Source of the DNA: Candidatus Zhuqueibacterota bacterium
Lineage (GTDB): Bacteria > Zhuqueibacterota > Zhuqueibacteria > Zhuqueibacterales > Zhuqueibacteraceae
DNA length: 32,828 bases
Assembly (NCBI GenBank): GCA_022616415.1
Contig: JAKEEU010000064.1
Coordinates: forward strand, 1-32,828
Direction: 5' to 3'
Made by a program: the position numbers and the translations under genes. Shown piece by piece: positions 1 to 8,000 of the stretch. Within the stretch, counting starts at the first letter, position 1; every line of letters begins with the position of its first letter. The notes beneath the pieces were generated by a model. That model did not search any database. It worked only from the letters and a program-made list of their open reading frames with translations, and was not told the DNA's origin.

Positions 1-89
1 GCCAACCTCGATCGATACGAAAGAAAAGCAGTTTGTACACACAAATTTAACGAGACTGTCAAAGAACACACAGAAAGAATAACACACTC

Positions 90-350
<261 letters not shown>

Positions 351-408
351 TTATCCATTGCTGAAAATTAGTGAATCATAACCACAAAGTCAATGAAGTT
401 TTCAGTAG

Positions 409-437
409 TTGACAAATTCGACAAAACGTGCTATCTT
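409..437 (+). promoter_or_regulatory. Sigma70-type promoter for the RluA-family gene
   Basis: TTGACA at 409-414 and TATCTT at 432-437 are separated by exactly 17 bases, an excellent match to the housekeeping promoter. Transcription should begin near 444. That puts the ATG at 393 outside the transcript and argues for the later GTG start of the downstream gene. Confidence 0.65.
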
Positions 438-461
438 GCTTTGAGAATTAATCATTTGATT

Positions 462-492
462 ATTGACCGGTCACTGGGAGTGACCGGTCAAT
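462..492. promoter_or_regulatory. Perfect 31-bp inverted repeat, probable operator
   Basis: Two 14-bp arms, ATTGACCGGTCACT and its exact reverse complement, are separated by GGG. Each arm itself contains the 10-bp palindrome TGACCGGTCA, so the site is two symmetric half-sites with centres 17 bp apart. It lies about 20 bases downstream of the predicted transcription start and ahead of the GTG start at 519. This is the layout of a dimer-of-dimers repressor site (TetR-like regulators bind sites of this kind), or of a strong 5' leader hairpin. No regulator gene is visible nearby. Confidence 0.6.
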
Positions 493-518
493 GGTATGTC
501 ATTAGAACGATAAAGCCT

Positions 519-1379
519 GTGCAAACGACCATTAAACAAACCATTTCACTCGCCAAACATCTGTGCGCGCTTTATCCATCCTCGTCCAAAAACTCCATCA
601 AGAAACTGTTGGAGCATGATCGCGTCAAAGTGAACGGTGTAATCACGCGTATTGGCAAAACCCAATTACAAGCTGGTGACCGCGTCGAGATCGGAGAAAA
701 AGTTTTCGTCACGCGCTTGCCGGAAGATCTCGAAATTTTGTATGAGGACGAGCACCTGCTGGTCATCAACAAAAAAGCTAATTTACTCACGATTGCGACC
801 GAGAAGGAAAAAGAAGCAACGGTCTACGCTTATCTTTCCGCTTACGTGAAAACGCAACAACCCGACAACAAAATCTTCATCGTGCATCGTCTCGACAAAA
901 AGGCGTCCGGCATTTTGGTGTTTGCGCGCTCGGAAGAGGTGAAGAGAAAGCTGCAAGCGCAATTTGAGAAATACGATATTGAGCGGAGGTACATCGCCAT
1001 TGTCGAAGGCCGAGTCAAAGATGAAAGTGGTACGGCGCAAAATTATCTCGCGGAAAATCGCGCTTACAAGGTTTATGTGACGGATGATAAGCAGACGGGA
1101 AAATTAGCGATCACGAATTATCGCGTGGAAAAACGTACGGCCGGATATACCTGGTTGGAAATCACGACGCAAACGGGACGCAAGCACCAAATTCGCGTGC
1201 ATCTCGCCGGACTGGGGCATCCGGTCATCGGCGACAAAGAATACGGCAGCAAAAAAAATCCGCTGCAGCGGCTTGGCCTGCACGCGTGCCGTCTCGGATT
1301 TGTGCATCCGGTGAGCGGGAAGAAGATGACGTTTGAAGTGGACGCACCGCCGGCGTTCAGAAAGATGTTTTCGCGATGA
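519..1379 (+). CDS. RluA-family pseudouridine synthase with S4 domain
   Basis: The product converts uridine to pseudouridine in structured RNA (rRNA or tRNA; the exact site cannot be told). An N-terminal S4 RNA-binding domain (SSSKNSIKKLLEHDRVKVNG) precedes the catalytic domain, whose signature IVHRLDKKASGILVFARS holds the catalytic Asp in HRLD; GRKHQIRVHL and HPVIGDKEYG follow as expected. I prefer the GTG at 519 over the in-frame ATG at 393: a good promoter lies at 409-437 inside the longer reading frame, the extra 42 residues look like translated promoter/operator DNA, and the S4 domain begins right after 519. The resulting protein is about 286 residues, normal for the family. Regulation by the palindrome at 462-492 is likely. 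Confidence 0.85.
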   Translation: MQTTIKQTISLAKHLCALYPSSSKNSIKKLLEHDRVKVNGVITRIGKTQLQAGDRVEIGEKVFVTRLPEDLEILYEDEHLLVINKKANLLTIATEKEKEATVYAYLSAYVKTQQPDNKIFIVHRLDKKASGILVFARSEEVKRKLQAQFEKYDIERRYIAIVEGRVKDESGTAQNYLAENRAYKVYVTDDKQTGKLAITNYRVEKRTAGYTWLEITTQTGRKHQIRVHLAGLGHPVIGDKEYGSKKNPLQRLGLHACRLGFVHPVSGKKMTFEVDAPPAFRKMFSR

Positions 1380-1404
1380 AATTAGCAATGTTTGCAAAAG
1401 AAAA

Positions 1405-1477
1405 TGTCATTCCGTAGGCAAGCTTTTTTATTTCCCAAAATAAGCTTGAATTCGAAAAAGATTCATCCTGAATGACA
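1405..1477. repeat. Nested inverted repeat, terminator-like, between two genes
   Basis: Outer arms TGTCATTC (1405-1412) and GAATGACA (1470-1477) enclose inner arms CAAGCTT (1419-1425) and AAGCTTG (1442-1448) with a T-rich stretch. The inner hairpin can end transcription of the pseudouridine synthase gene. The outer arms look like the ends of a short dispersed palindromic repeat. The right arm contains the ATG of the next gene. Confidence 0.5.
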
Positions 1478-1729
1478 GAAAATAAACACTGGCTGGTTTA
1501 TATCCTGCGCTGCCGCGATGGGAGTTTGTACACCGGCATTACAAACGATTTGCCCAAACGTTTGCAGGCGCATTGCGATGGTGTGGCGAGCCGGTACACG
1601 CGCAGCCGGTTGCCGGTCAAATTGATTTATCTTGAATCGGCTGCTAACCGTGGTGTCGCAACCAAGCGCGAGCTGGCGATCAAGCGCATGAAACGAGCGC
1701 AGAAAGAAAGGCTGATCGAGCAGAGATGA
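1472..1729 (+). CDS. GIY-YIG domain protein (UPF0213/YhbQ-like)
   Basis: An 85-residue single-domain GIY-YIG protein. The signature is visible as VYILRCRDGSLYTGIT at residues 10-25, followed by the conserved Arg in LPKRLQAH, the SRYTRSRLPVKL segment and the metal-binding Glu region in KRELAIKRMKR. Members of this small family (YhbQ/YazA type) are putative structure-specific nucleases whose cellular role is poorly defined. No Shine-Dalgarno is evident, and the start codon sits in the right arm of an inverted repeat (1470-1477), so translation initiation may be weak or the leader may have been rewritten by repeat insertion. Length fits the family. Confidence 0.88.
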   Translation: MTENKHWLVYILRCRDGSLYTGITNDLPKRLQAHCDGVASRYTRSRLPVKLIYLESAANRGVATKRELAIKRMKRAQKERLIEQR

Positions 1730-1775
1730 AATTTTTCTTGATACTTTGTTTGTTTTTTTGCATCTTTAATGTGGA

Positions 1776-2345
1776 ATGAGCTTAAAGATTGATGAAACAT
1801 CCGGCGCAAACCGGAATGCTATCTGTGACATGCTCAGACATATATATCCTGAAGCAAATTTTATTGTGGCTGATGATGGCTCTGTTGTTCCAAGGAATCT
1901 CGACTTCTGTACTCAGGTATTGGAGCACGACGATCTAGCTGGCTGCAAATGTTGCTGTAAAATTATAGGTTCAAACAATACTGTGAGGATTAAAGTCAGC
2001 GAAGATTTGAAGGCCCATGGCGGAGGAAGAACTATAGCTGCCAATAATGATGATAGCGTGAATGGAGCCGGCTCTGACCAGACCGTAGAAATTGAGGTAA
2101 AAAATAGATATGGCCAGAGAAGATTCGATACGCGAGAATGGTTGGACGTTCCTGATTGGCTCATTCTTGCTCACGAGCTATGCGGACACGCTCTTCCTGG
2201 GATAAACGGTTATGAACAGGAATGGAGACCTGGAAAACCAGGTTATAGGAAGGATTGGCATCGTGCTTCGGAGCTGATTGAAGATGACCTTAGAAAGGAG
2301 CTTGGACTTCCGCCCCGAGGTACAGAACACGGTGTGAAGTCATGA
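1776..2345 (+). CDS. Putative zinc metallopeptidase with HELCGH motif
   Basis: A 189-residue protein without signal peptide or membrane span. The recognisable part is AHELCGHALPGINGY, with H133, E134 and H138 forming an HExxGH-type zinc motif (same spacing as the HELLGH motif of dipeptidyl peptidase III, though the rest does not look like that family). The tail, RASELIEDDLRKELGLPPRG, supplies acidic residues that could be the third ligand. The N-terminal half has a C-rich stretch (CKCCCK, residues 49-54) of unknown meaning. From memory, similar HELCGH-plus-ELGLPPRG endings occur in proteins linked to contractile injection or PAAR effectors, but I cannot verify this. The next gene, 33 bases downstream, encodes a membrane-anchored BamE-like protein and may be its partner. 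Function is inferred from the motif only. Confidence 0.6.
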   Translation: MSLKIDETSGANRNAICDMLRHIYPEANFIVADDGSVVPRNLDFCTQVLEHDDLAGCKCCCKIIGSNNTVRIKVSEDLKAHGGGRTIAANNDDSVNGAGSDQTVEIEVKNRYGQRRFDTREWLDVPDWLILAHELCGHALPGINGYEQEWRPGKPGYRKDWHRASELIEDDLRKELGLPPRGTEHGVKS

Positions 2346-2378
2346 ATGAACGGGATATATAAAATATAGAGAACAAAT

Positions 2379-2702
2379 ATGGTCGACACGCTTGCTTTGA
2401 TTTTGGTGGTGATCAACACCGCGTTGTTGGTGATCGTTTTTCTACGGCTCCAAACCAGCGCCTCGAAGAAAGACATCGTTAATGTCATGCATTGGGTTCG
2501 GATGGGGCGTGCGAAAGCACTTGTTGAAAGTGCAGAGCAAATAAAAAAAGGGTATACCAAGCGTGATGTTGAAGCGCTTCTTGGCGAAGCAGATAGTCCG
2601 AATGACAAAGAATGGGTATACTATCTTGACGAACACTGTGGTTACATCGTTGCTTTTGACAGTACAAGTCGAGTCGAATCAGTAAATGCCTGGAGAAGTT
2701 AA
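2379..2702 (+). CDS. Membrane-anchored BamE/SmpA-like small protein
   Basis: A 107-residue protein with an N-terminal hydrophobic span (about residues 4-22, LALILVVINTALLVIVFL) and no lipobox, then a short helical linker and a C-terminal domain of about 60 residues. That domain, IKKGYTKRDVEALLGEADS followed by WVYYLDEHCGYIVAFDSTSRVES, matches the BamE/SmpA-OmlA pattern: helix with the motif 'G.t..eV..llG.P', then beta strands ending in 'v.F...gkV'. The same fold is used by beta-lactamase inhibitor proteins. It follows the HELCGH metallopeptidase gene in the same direction at 33 bases, so an inhibitor or immunity role is conceivable; this is inference. The lack of a lipid anchor separates it from true BamE. 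Confidence 0.6.
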   Translation: MVDTLALILVVINTALLVIVFLRLQTSASKKDIVNVMHWVRMGRAKALVESAEQIKKGYTKRDVEALLGEADSPNDKEWVYYLDEHCGYIVAFDSTSRVESVNAWRS

Positions 2703-3098
2703 TCTTCGCCGGACTTATAATTCGCGCCTGTAAATCCAGTCTTCGCACGCGCATACCCGAATATAGCCTCAAATGATTAAGCCCCGCATTTGCGAAAATT
2801 GTTTTAGCTGGAGCCTTTGTGATTACGGTTTGTCCGTGTTGAATTGATTCCCTTTCCCAAATTTTACTCCGTAATCTCTGCTAACGGCTTGTGGTTCATA
2901 TCTCGCATAGCCGAACATCTAACCGGTATTATTTTTTTATTCGTAATAAATCTCAAGCCCGCCAAGAAAAAATGTGAGAAAAACCCGTTTTGGCTTGTCT
3001 TATTAATATGGAGAGGTATGGCGATGATTCTGGGTATCACCGCCAGAACCGGTGGGTTTGTTTTCGTTTCTTTTTATTCGGCAAAAGGAAGGTGTGTT

Positions 3099-3296
3099 AT
3101 GGCTCACAAACATGGCAGCGGACAATACGACGGCCGGCAGTTATGGACTTGCTCCGCCTGCGGCAAAGAAGTTCAAAAGAATGACATTATTTGCCCGCAC
3201 TGCCGCGAATCTTTATCTTTAGTCGCAGCGTCGTCACGGAAATCATCCGGCGCAGCACAGGCGCGCAAGGGATTTTGGAAACAAATCTTTTTTTGA
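3099..3296 (+). CDS. Small zinc-ribbon protein
   Basis: A 65-residue protein starting at the ATG at 3099, chosen because AAAGGAAGG (3084-3092) sits seven bases upstream; a longer in-frame extension back to 2844 has no ribosome site and looks like non-coding sequence. CSACGKEVQKNDIICPHC gives two CxxC pairs (Cys18, Cys21, Cys32, Cys35), a typical zinc ribbon. The C-terminal tail is basic and ends in KGFWKQIFF, an amphipathic or membrane-touching end. No function can be assigned beyond metal binding. It converges with the YajQ gene, with a purine/pyrimidine-rich inverted repeat between them. Confidence 0.65.
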   Translation: MAHKHGSGQYDGRQLWTCSACGKEVQKNDIICPHCRESLSLVAASSRKSSGAAQARKGFWKQIFF

Positions 3297-3300
3297 AGAC

Positions 3301-3447
3301 GCGGAGGGCGGAGGGCGAAGAGCAGAGGGCGGAGGGCCTAGAGCAGAGAACAAAGAGCAAAGCATGAGCTTTGGTCCAGCGCTAGGCTCTATGCCCTCAG
3401 CCCTCCACTCTATGCCCTCCGCCTCAAGCCCTCCGCCCTCAGCTCTT
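3301..3447. repeat. Polypurine/polypyrimidine inverted minisatellite
   Basis: The left arm (3301-3348) is built from purine units GCGGAGGGC and AGAGCAGAG; the right arm (about 3384-3447) carries the complementary units GCCCTCCGC and CTCTATGCCCTC. The arms can fold into a long imperfect hairpin between the convergent zinc-ribbon and YajQ genes, and the right arm runs into the YajQ stop codon (3439-3441). It may serve as a bidirectional terminator; the strand asymmetry also makes it slippage-prone. Confidence 0.65.
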
Positions 3448-3930
3448 CATATTCACGAACTGCAGCGGAATCTTGATCGCGCTTTCGCGCAGCATTTTGA
3501 TGATGGCTTGCAAGTCGTCGATTTTTTTGCCGCTGACGCGGACTTGATCGTCTTGCATAGCCGCTTGCACTTTGAGCTTGGTGTCTTTGATCATTCTCAC
3601 AATTTCGCGCGCGGTGTCTGAGGGCACGCCTTGATGGATTTTGATTTCGATTTTGACCGTGCTGCCGAGCGCGGGCTGCGCTTCGCCGTACTCCAACGCG
3701 CGCGGATCGACTTTGCGTTTGGCGAGATGCACGGCCAGCATTTCGCGCAACGCCCGCACCTTCATCTCGTCTTCGGTGTGCAATGTGACGGCGCCGTCTT
3801 TCTTGTTCAACTCGATAGTGGTTTTGGTGTTGCGAAAATCGTAGCGGCCTTGCAGCTCTTTTTTGGTGTTGTTGATGGCGTTGTCGATTTCTTGCAGATC
3901 GACTTGGCTGACGATATCAAAGGAAGACAT
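3439..3930 (-). CDS. yajQ: YajQ family nucleotide-binding protein
   Basis: A 163-residue cytoplasmic protein matching the YajQ (UPF0234) family over its full length. It starts SSFDIVSQVDLQEIDNAINN, continues with KELQGRYDFRN, has LGSTVKIEIKIHQGVPSDTAREIVRMIKD in the middle and ends with the conserved QAIIKMLRESAIKIPLQFVN. The fold is two tandem ferredoxin-like domains. Family members bind nucleotides or RNA, and the Xanthomonas member is a cyclic di-GMP effector; which applies here is unknown. GAGAGGAA precedes the start on the minus strand, and a possible promoter (TTGCAG, 17-base spacer, TATACA) lies at 3950-3978. Length is normal. Confidence 0.93.
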   Translation of the reverse strand: MSSFDIVSQVDLQEIDNAINNTKKELQGRYDFRNTKTTIELNKKDGAVTLHTEDEMKVRALREMLAVHLAKRKVDPRALEYGEAQPALGSTVKIEIKIHQGVPSDTAREIVRMIKDTKLKVQAAMQDDQVRVSGKKIDDLQAIIKMLRESAIKIPLQFVNMKS

Positions 3931-3949
3931 GGCAAATTCCTCTCTTTAT

Positions 3950-3978
3950 TGTATATCACAATGCAAATTTGGCTGCAA
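3950..3978 (-). promoter_or_regulatory. Possible promoter of the yajQ-like gene
   Basis: Read on the minus strand, TTGCAG (3978-3973) and TATACA (3955-3950) are separated by 17 bases. The predicted start of transcription, near 3943, falls very close to the ribosome site (GAGAGG, 3944-3939), so the leader would be unusually short; this lowers confidence. Confidence 0.35.
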
Positions 3979-5013
3979 CCAGAACGTAACCAATGTTTCG
4001 CCAGTTGCCGGCAAAGTTAAATGTAAAACCTCACGCGCCAAATCGCAAGAGATTTCTGTAGAACCGCTGGAATTGGCGTCTAAAAATTTTTGAGCCATGC
4101 TAAAAAGATATTGCAAAAGAGAAACTTTTTGCTTATGTTAAATGATATATTTTTGGTTGCATCGGTTGCTCGCAGGAAGTGTGGGTGGAGTAGTTGGGCT
4201 GTGTGCGACTGATTCTCATCTACACGCCTGCCTTTGCGTTTTTGCCCTGCTTAATAAATGGCATCGTGTGCTTAGAGTGAAAAGTTAAGATAATGAAATT
4301 TTTGACTTTTTATGGTCAAGCAGACGTATTTTTTTCCAAATTAAGCTTGCAAAATTCACGGAGATTATTTACCTTTTTATGCTTGGTGCATTTCTTACAT
4401 GGTTAGCCGTATTCTTTGCTCTAATTAAAGTTTCCCCTCCTCAACTCACCTTAACTTCATCCTTTGGTAGCAGGGGGGTCAGGAATGACCGGTTGTTTTA
4501 AGGAGGTTCAATAAGTTATATATAATAATAGTGGCTTAGAGATATAATAGTGTGAATGCTTTTTACACCCTGAAAGCTCTTTTTTATTTTTCGGATTTAT
4601 TGAATGGCGATGGCCCAATATGTGCTGAACAATTTTACTTAACACGTGTAAATCATGTCCTTTTTTTGTTAAAATTTTGAGATTGCCTGTCAGATTTTTG
4701 CCTGTCATGTCACTTATATTTAGAAGGTGAATTCAGGCTGTACACCCCGATTTTCCTCATTGGTGAACAGATGGCTTAAGAAAACACCTGTAGAAGATCG
4801 GATTCAACTCTCCCAAATCGCTTCCAAACGGTCCTCGGACTTTCACGCTTGCACTGACATCGTGACCGTATATCGGTCCGATCTCCCCTTAGGACAAGCC
4901 GGGATTTCGGCCCAGCCATAAAAACGTTGGCAAAGTCAATCGCCCCATTACTCGTTACTCGAGAATAACGGGGAATATTTGGCATTTAATTTCCGAAACC
5001 GCGGGGTAATCTT
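3979..5013. other. AT-rich intergenic region without a convincing gene
   Basis: About 1 kb between yajQ and the giant surface-protein gene. Small frames on both strands match nothing I recognise. A perfect anti-SD complement, AAGGAGGT, lies near 4500-4507 but no start codon follows at a usable distance. A 40-codon frame from the ATG at 4379 is hydrophobic at its start, but its nearest ribosome site is too far upstream. TGACCGGT near 4485 repeats part of the operator motif seen at 462-492. A small hairpin (CGTTA/TAACG) lies around 4951-4968. The region may hold the promoter and leader of the following operon, or decayed accessory DNA. Confidence 0.4.
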
Positions 5014-8000
5014 ATGCCCAAACGTGAGCGAATGGTTGCATGTCCTTTGATGGCAAAACGTGCTGCGCCGAGAGGCGCGGCACTGATTATCGCCATCAGC
5101 ATCATAACTTCAGCACATGTGCGCGCCCAATCGAAACTGGCGGATAGTGCCTGGCCGGCCTTTCGACACGACACGCAGATGACGGCATTCATCCCAGCCA
5201 AAGGTCCGGTTTTGCCCGAAGTTAAGTGGAAGGCGCAATTCGGGTCCGGCGCGCTTGGCTCCCCGGTGCTCGGGCTCGATGGCACAATCTACGTGCCCGG
5301 CAATGTAGACAGCGCGCTTTATGCGATCACTCCCGACGGCAAGCGAAAGTGGACTTTTGTCGGCAAAGTGAAGGAAGGCGAGTTGTTTGTCGCGCCGCCG
5401 ATTATCGGACAGGATGGGAAGATTTACCTTGGCTCGACCAAAAATATTTTCTACGCGATTAATCCGAACGGCAGCAAGCGTTGGAGTCTAACGTTAGGTG
5501 GGGCCATTAATTTTTCCGCCAATATCGGCAATGATGGCACGATCTACGTCGCTGCGCAAGATTGCAATCTCTACGCCATTACGCCGGACGGCAATATCAA
5601 ATGGAAGGTCAATATAGATCGATTGCCGGCCAACGGACCGGCGATTGCAGAGGATGGCAAGATTTACGTGGTCGCCGGTGAATTTCTCAAAGGCTTTAAG
5701 CCGGACGGCACCCTCCAGCTTGAATTCGATAACCCTGATATGGACCCCCTCAATGGGTTGATGGTTGAAGGGAAAAAACTTTTCTATATAACGTCGCTTG
5801 ACAAGCCTTTGCTCAGGGCGATTAACAACAGCCCGCGAATTCTTTGGGAGCAAGAACTTGATCCTTCCTTTAGAGGTGCCTTGTTGCCGGCGCTGGGCAA
5901 AGACGGCCGGATTTATTTTCCCACGGAGGAGGAGGGGGGCGTCGTGGCGCTGGATCATAATGGCAACAAACGCTGGATCTTCACAGTGCCCGGCGCCCTC
6001 AATCTGACCGAACTGGTGGTGGATGATTCCAATCACGTTTATCTCGTTAATGACAAGCTCGGACTGACCTCGGTTTCGGCTGATGGCAAGTTGCGCTGGT
6101 CCCTGCCCGAAGTGCGCTGCGCTTTTTCTCCGGCGATTGGCGCAGACGGCACGATTTATGTCACCAGCGACAAAAAGCTCTACGCCATCGGGCCGCAGTC
6201 GCCGTTTGCGGTGAATCTCTCGAAAGTCTTGGGTGATGCGCAACGCGGCTGCATCCGCAGCATTTTGGCGAACCCCATTCAGGTTTTAATTAAAGATCAA
6301 TACCGCAATCCCTTCCCGAATCATCCGGTACGGTTCCGCGTTCTCTCCGGCGGCGGTAGTCCGGTCGACACCACTGTTCTGACCGATGGCGCCGGCATTG
6401 CGCAAGTTTTTTGGACGCTCGACTCGCTTGCGGGCGAACAAAGATTGGAAGCGTCTTCCCAAATCGGAAGCAGTCCGCTCGCCGGCTCGCCCCAGATTTT
6501 CGCCGCAATCGCGCAGACCCCCAAAATCAGCGGCGCGCCGGCCTTGGTGTTTGACCCTACCGCGGTCAAGAACACCTCGGAAAAAGCCTACACCATTCGG
6601 AACGACAGTGATTGCAATCTGGTGATCAACAACCTTGAAATTCTGAATGATGCCGAGGGCAATTTCGCGTTGGTGTTAAATGCAGCTCAACCTGTGAACG
6701 TTCAGCCCGGCGAAAGCCTGGCCGTCTCCGTGCAATATACCCCACAAGATTGCAATGCTGATTCGGCAACGCTGCGCATTTCCAGCGATGATCCCCAAAC
6801 ACCGCAATTCGACGTCACCCTGCGCGGCCTGGTCTTGCAAGAGCCGGATATTGAGGTGCCGAATAATCCCATCGATTTTGGCGAAATTTGCCGCGACTCT
6901 GCCAAAACCCTTCCTCTGCCCATTTCCAACACCGGTTGTGTGGCTTTGATGATTACGGCTGTTGCGAACTCAAATCCTGCGTTCCGTGTTGTTAACTTCT
7001 TGCCTTTTTCCATTCCTTCAGGAGAGCAAGCTTTCCTTAATATTGAATTCAAGCCAACCGGGAGCATTTTGTACAACGACACGCTGTCGATTTTCAGCAA
7101 CGATCCGGACGAAAATCCGTTTAAAGTTGGCTTGCGAGGCGAAGGTGTTGGGCCGCTGATTGCGCTCGAAACTACCCCGCGTGATTCCGGCAAAGTTTGT
7201 TTCGGAGGAACGGCTACAACAGAGTTGTGTATTTTCAATCCAAGCGCCTGTACATTGCGGGTCGATTCGATTAGGTTTATAATTCATCCAATAAAGCCTG
7301 CGCCAATAGAAATGGCGGGAAAAGTTTCGTCCCAAACCATGACCGCGCCGATCTTCATACCACCGAATGGGAGGGTTTGTGTCACTTTCGATGTAGACGA
7401 CGTCAAGAGCGACTTTGAAGTGTGTGTTAGGGTTAGGTCGAATGCCATCAATGATCCGGCAGTACGTTGCATACGTTGGAAAGTCATTCAGCCGGTTATT
7501 GCCGGCGATGAAACAGTCGATTTTGGCAAGGTTTTGGTTAACACCTCGAAACAGGATACGGCCCGGGTTTGGAATGCCGATGGATGCGATGTGATAATTA
7601 ATTCTCTGGAGATTAAGGGCGGTAACACCTCGGCTTTTTCTTTGGGTTCCTTCGTGTTGCCTGATACTTTAAAAGCAGCCGATACCACCGGCATTCCGAT
7701 CATTTTTGCGCCGAAACGCGAGGGCCAACACACCGACACATTGTTCGTTTTTAATAATGACCTCAAGCATAATCCACTTAAGATTGCTTTGACTGGTGTT
7801 GGCGGAGACTGTCCGGCTGCCATTTCGGTTAAACCCACGGCGTTGCAGTATGGTGATGTCTCTGTTGGCGATACCGTCTCTAAAGGCCTCGCCATTAGCA
7901 ACGAAGGCTGCGACACGTTGCGGGTCACCGACATGCACAACACCTTGCCGGCGATTTTCTACGTGAATGCCGCGGACAAAAAATTCAATCTGGCTCCCGG

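Noticed and set aside
4499..4545. Perfect Shine-Dalgarno AAGGAGGT
   Set aside because: No ATG, GTG or TTG follows at a usable distance, so no gene can be tied to it.
4508..4708. 66-residue minus-strand frame (with VLSKIVQHILGHR)
   Set aside because: Faint resemblance to the end of a tyrosine recombinase, but no catalytic Arg/His/Tyr set and strongly AT-rich surroundings; too short to support.
4727..4985. Short frames on both strands before the giant gene, thought to be an insertion-sequence remnant
   Set aside because: No transposase motif, no terminal inverted repeats and no target duplication could be found.
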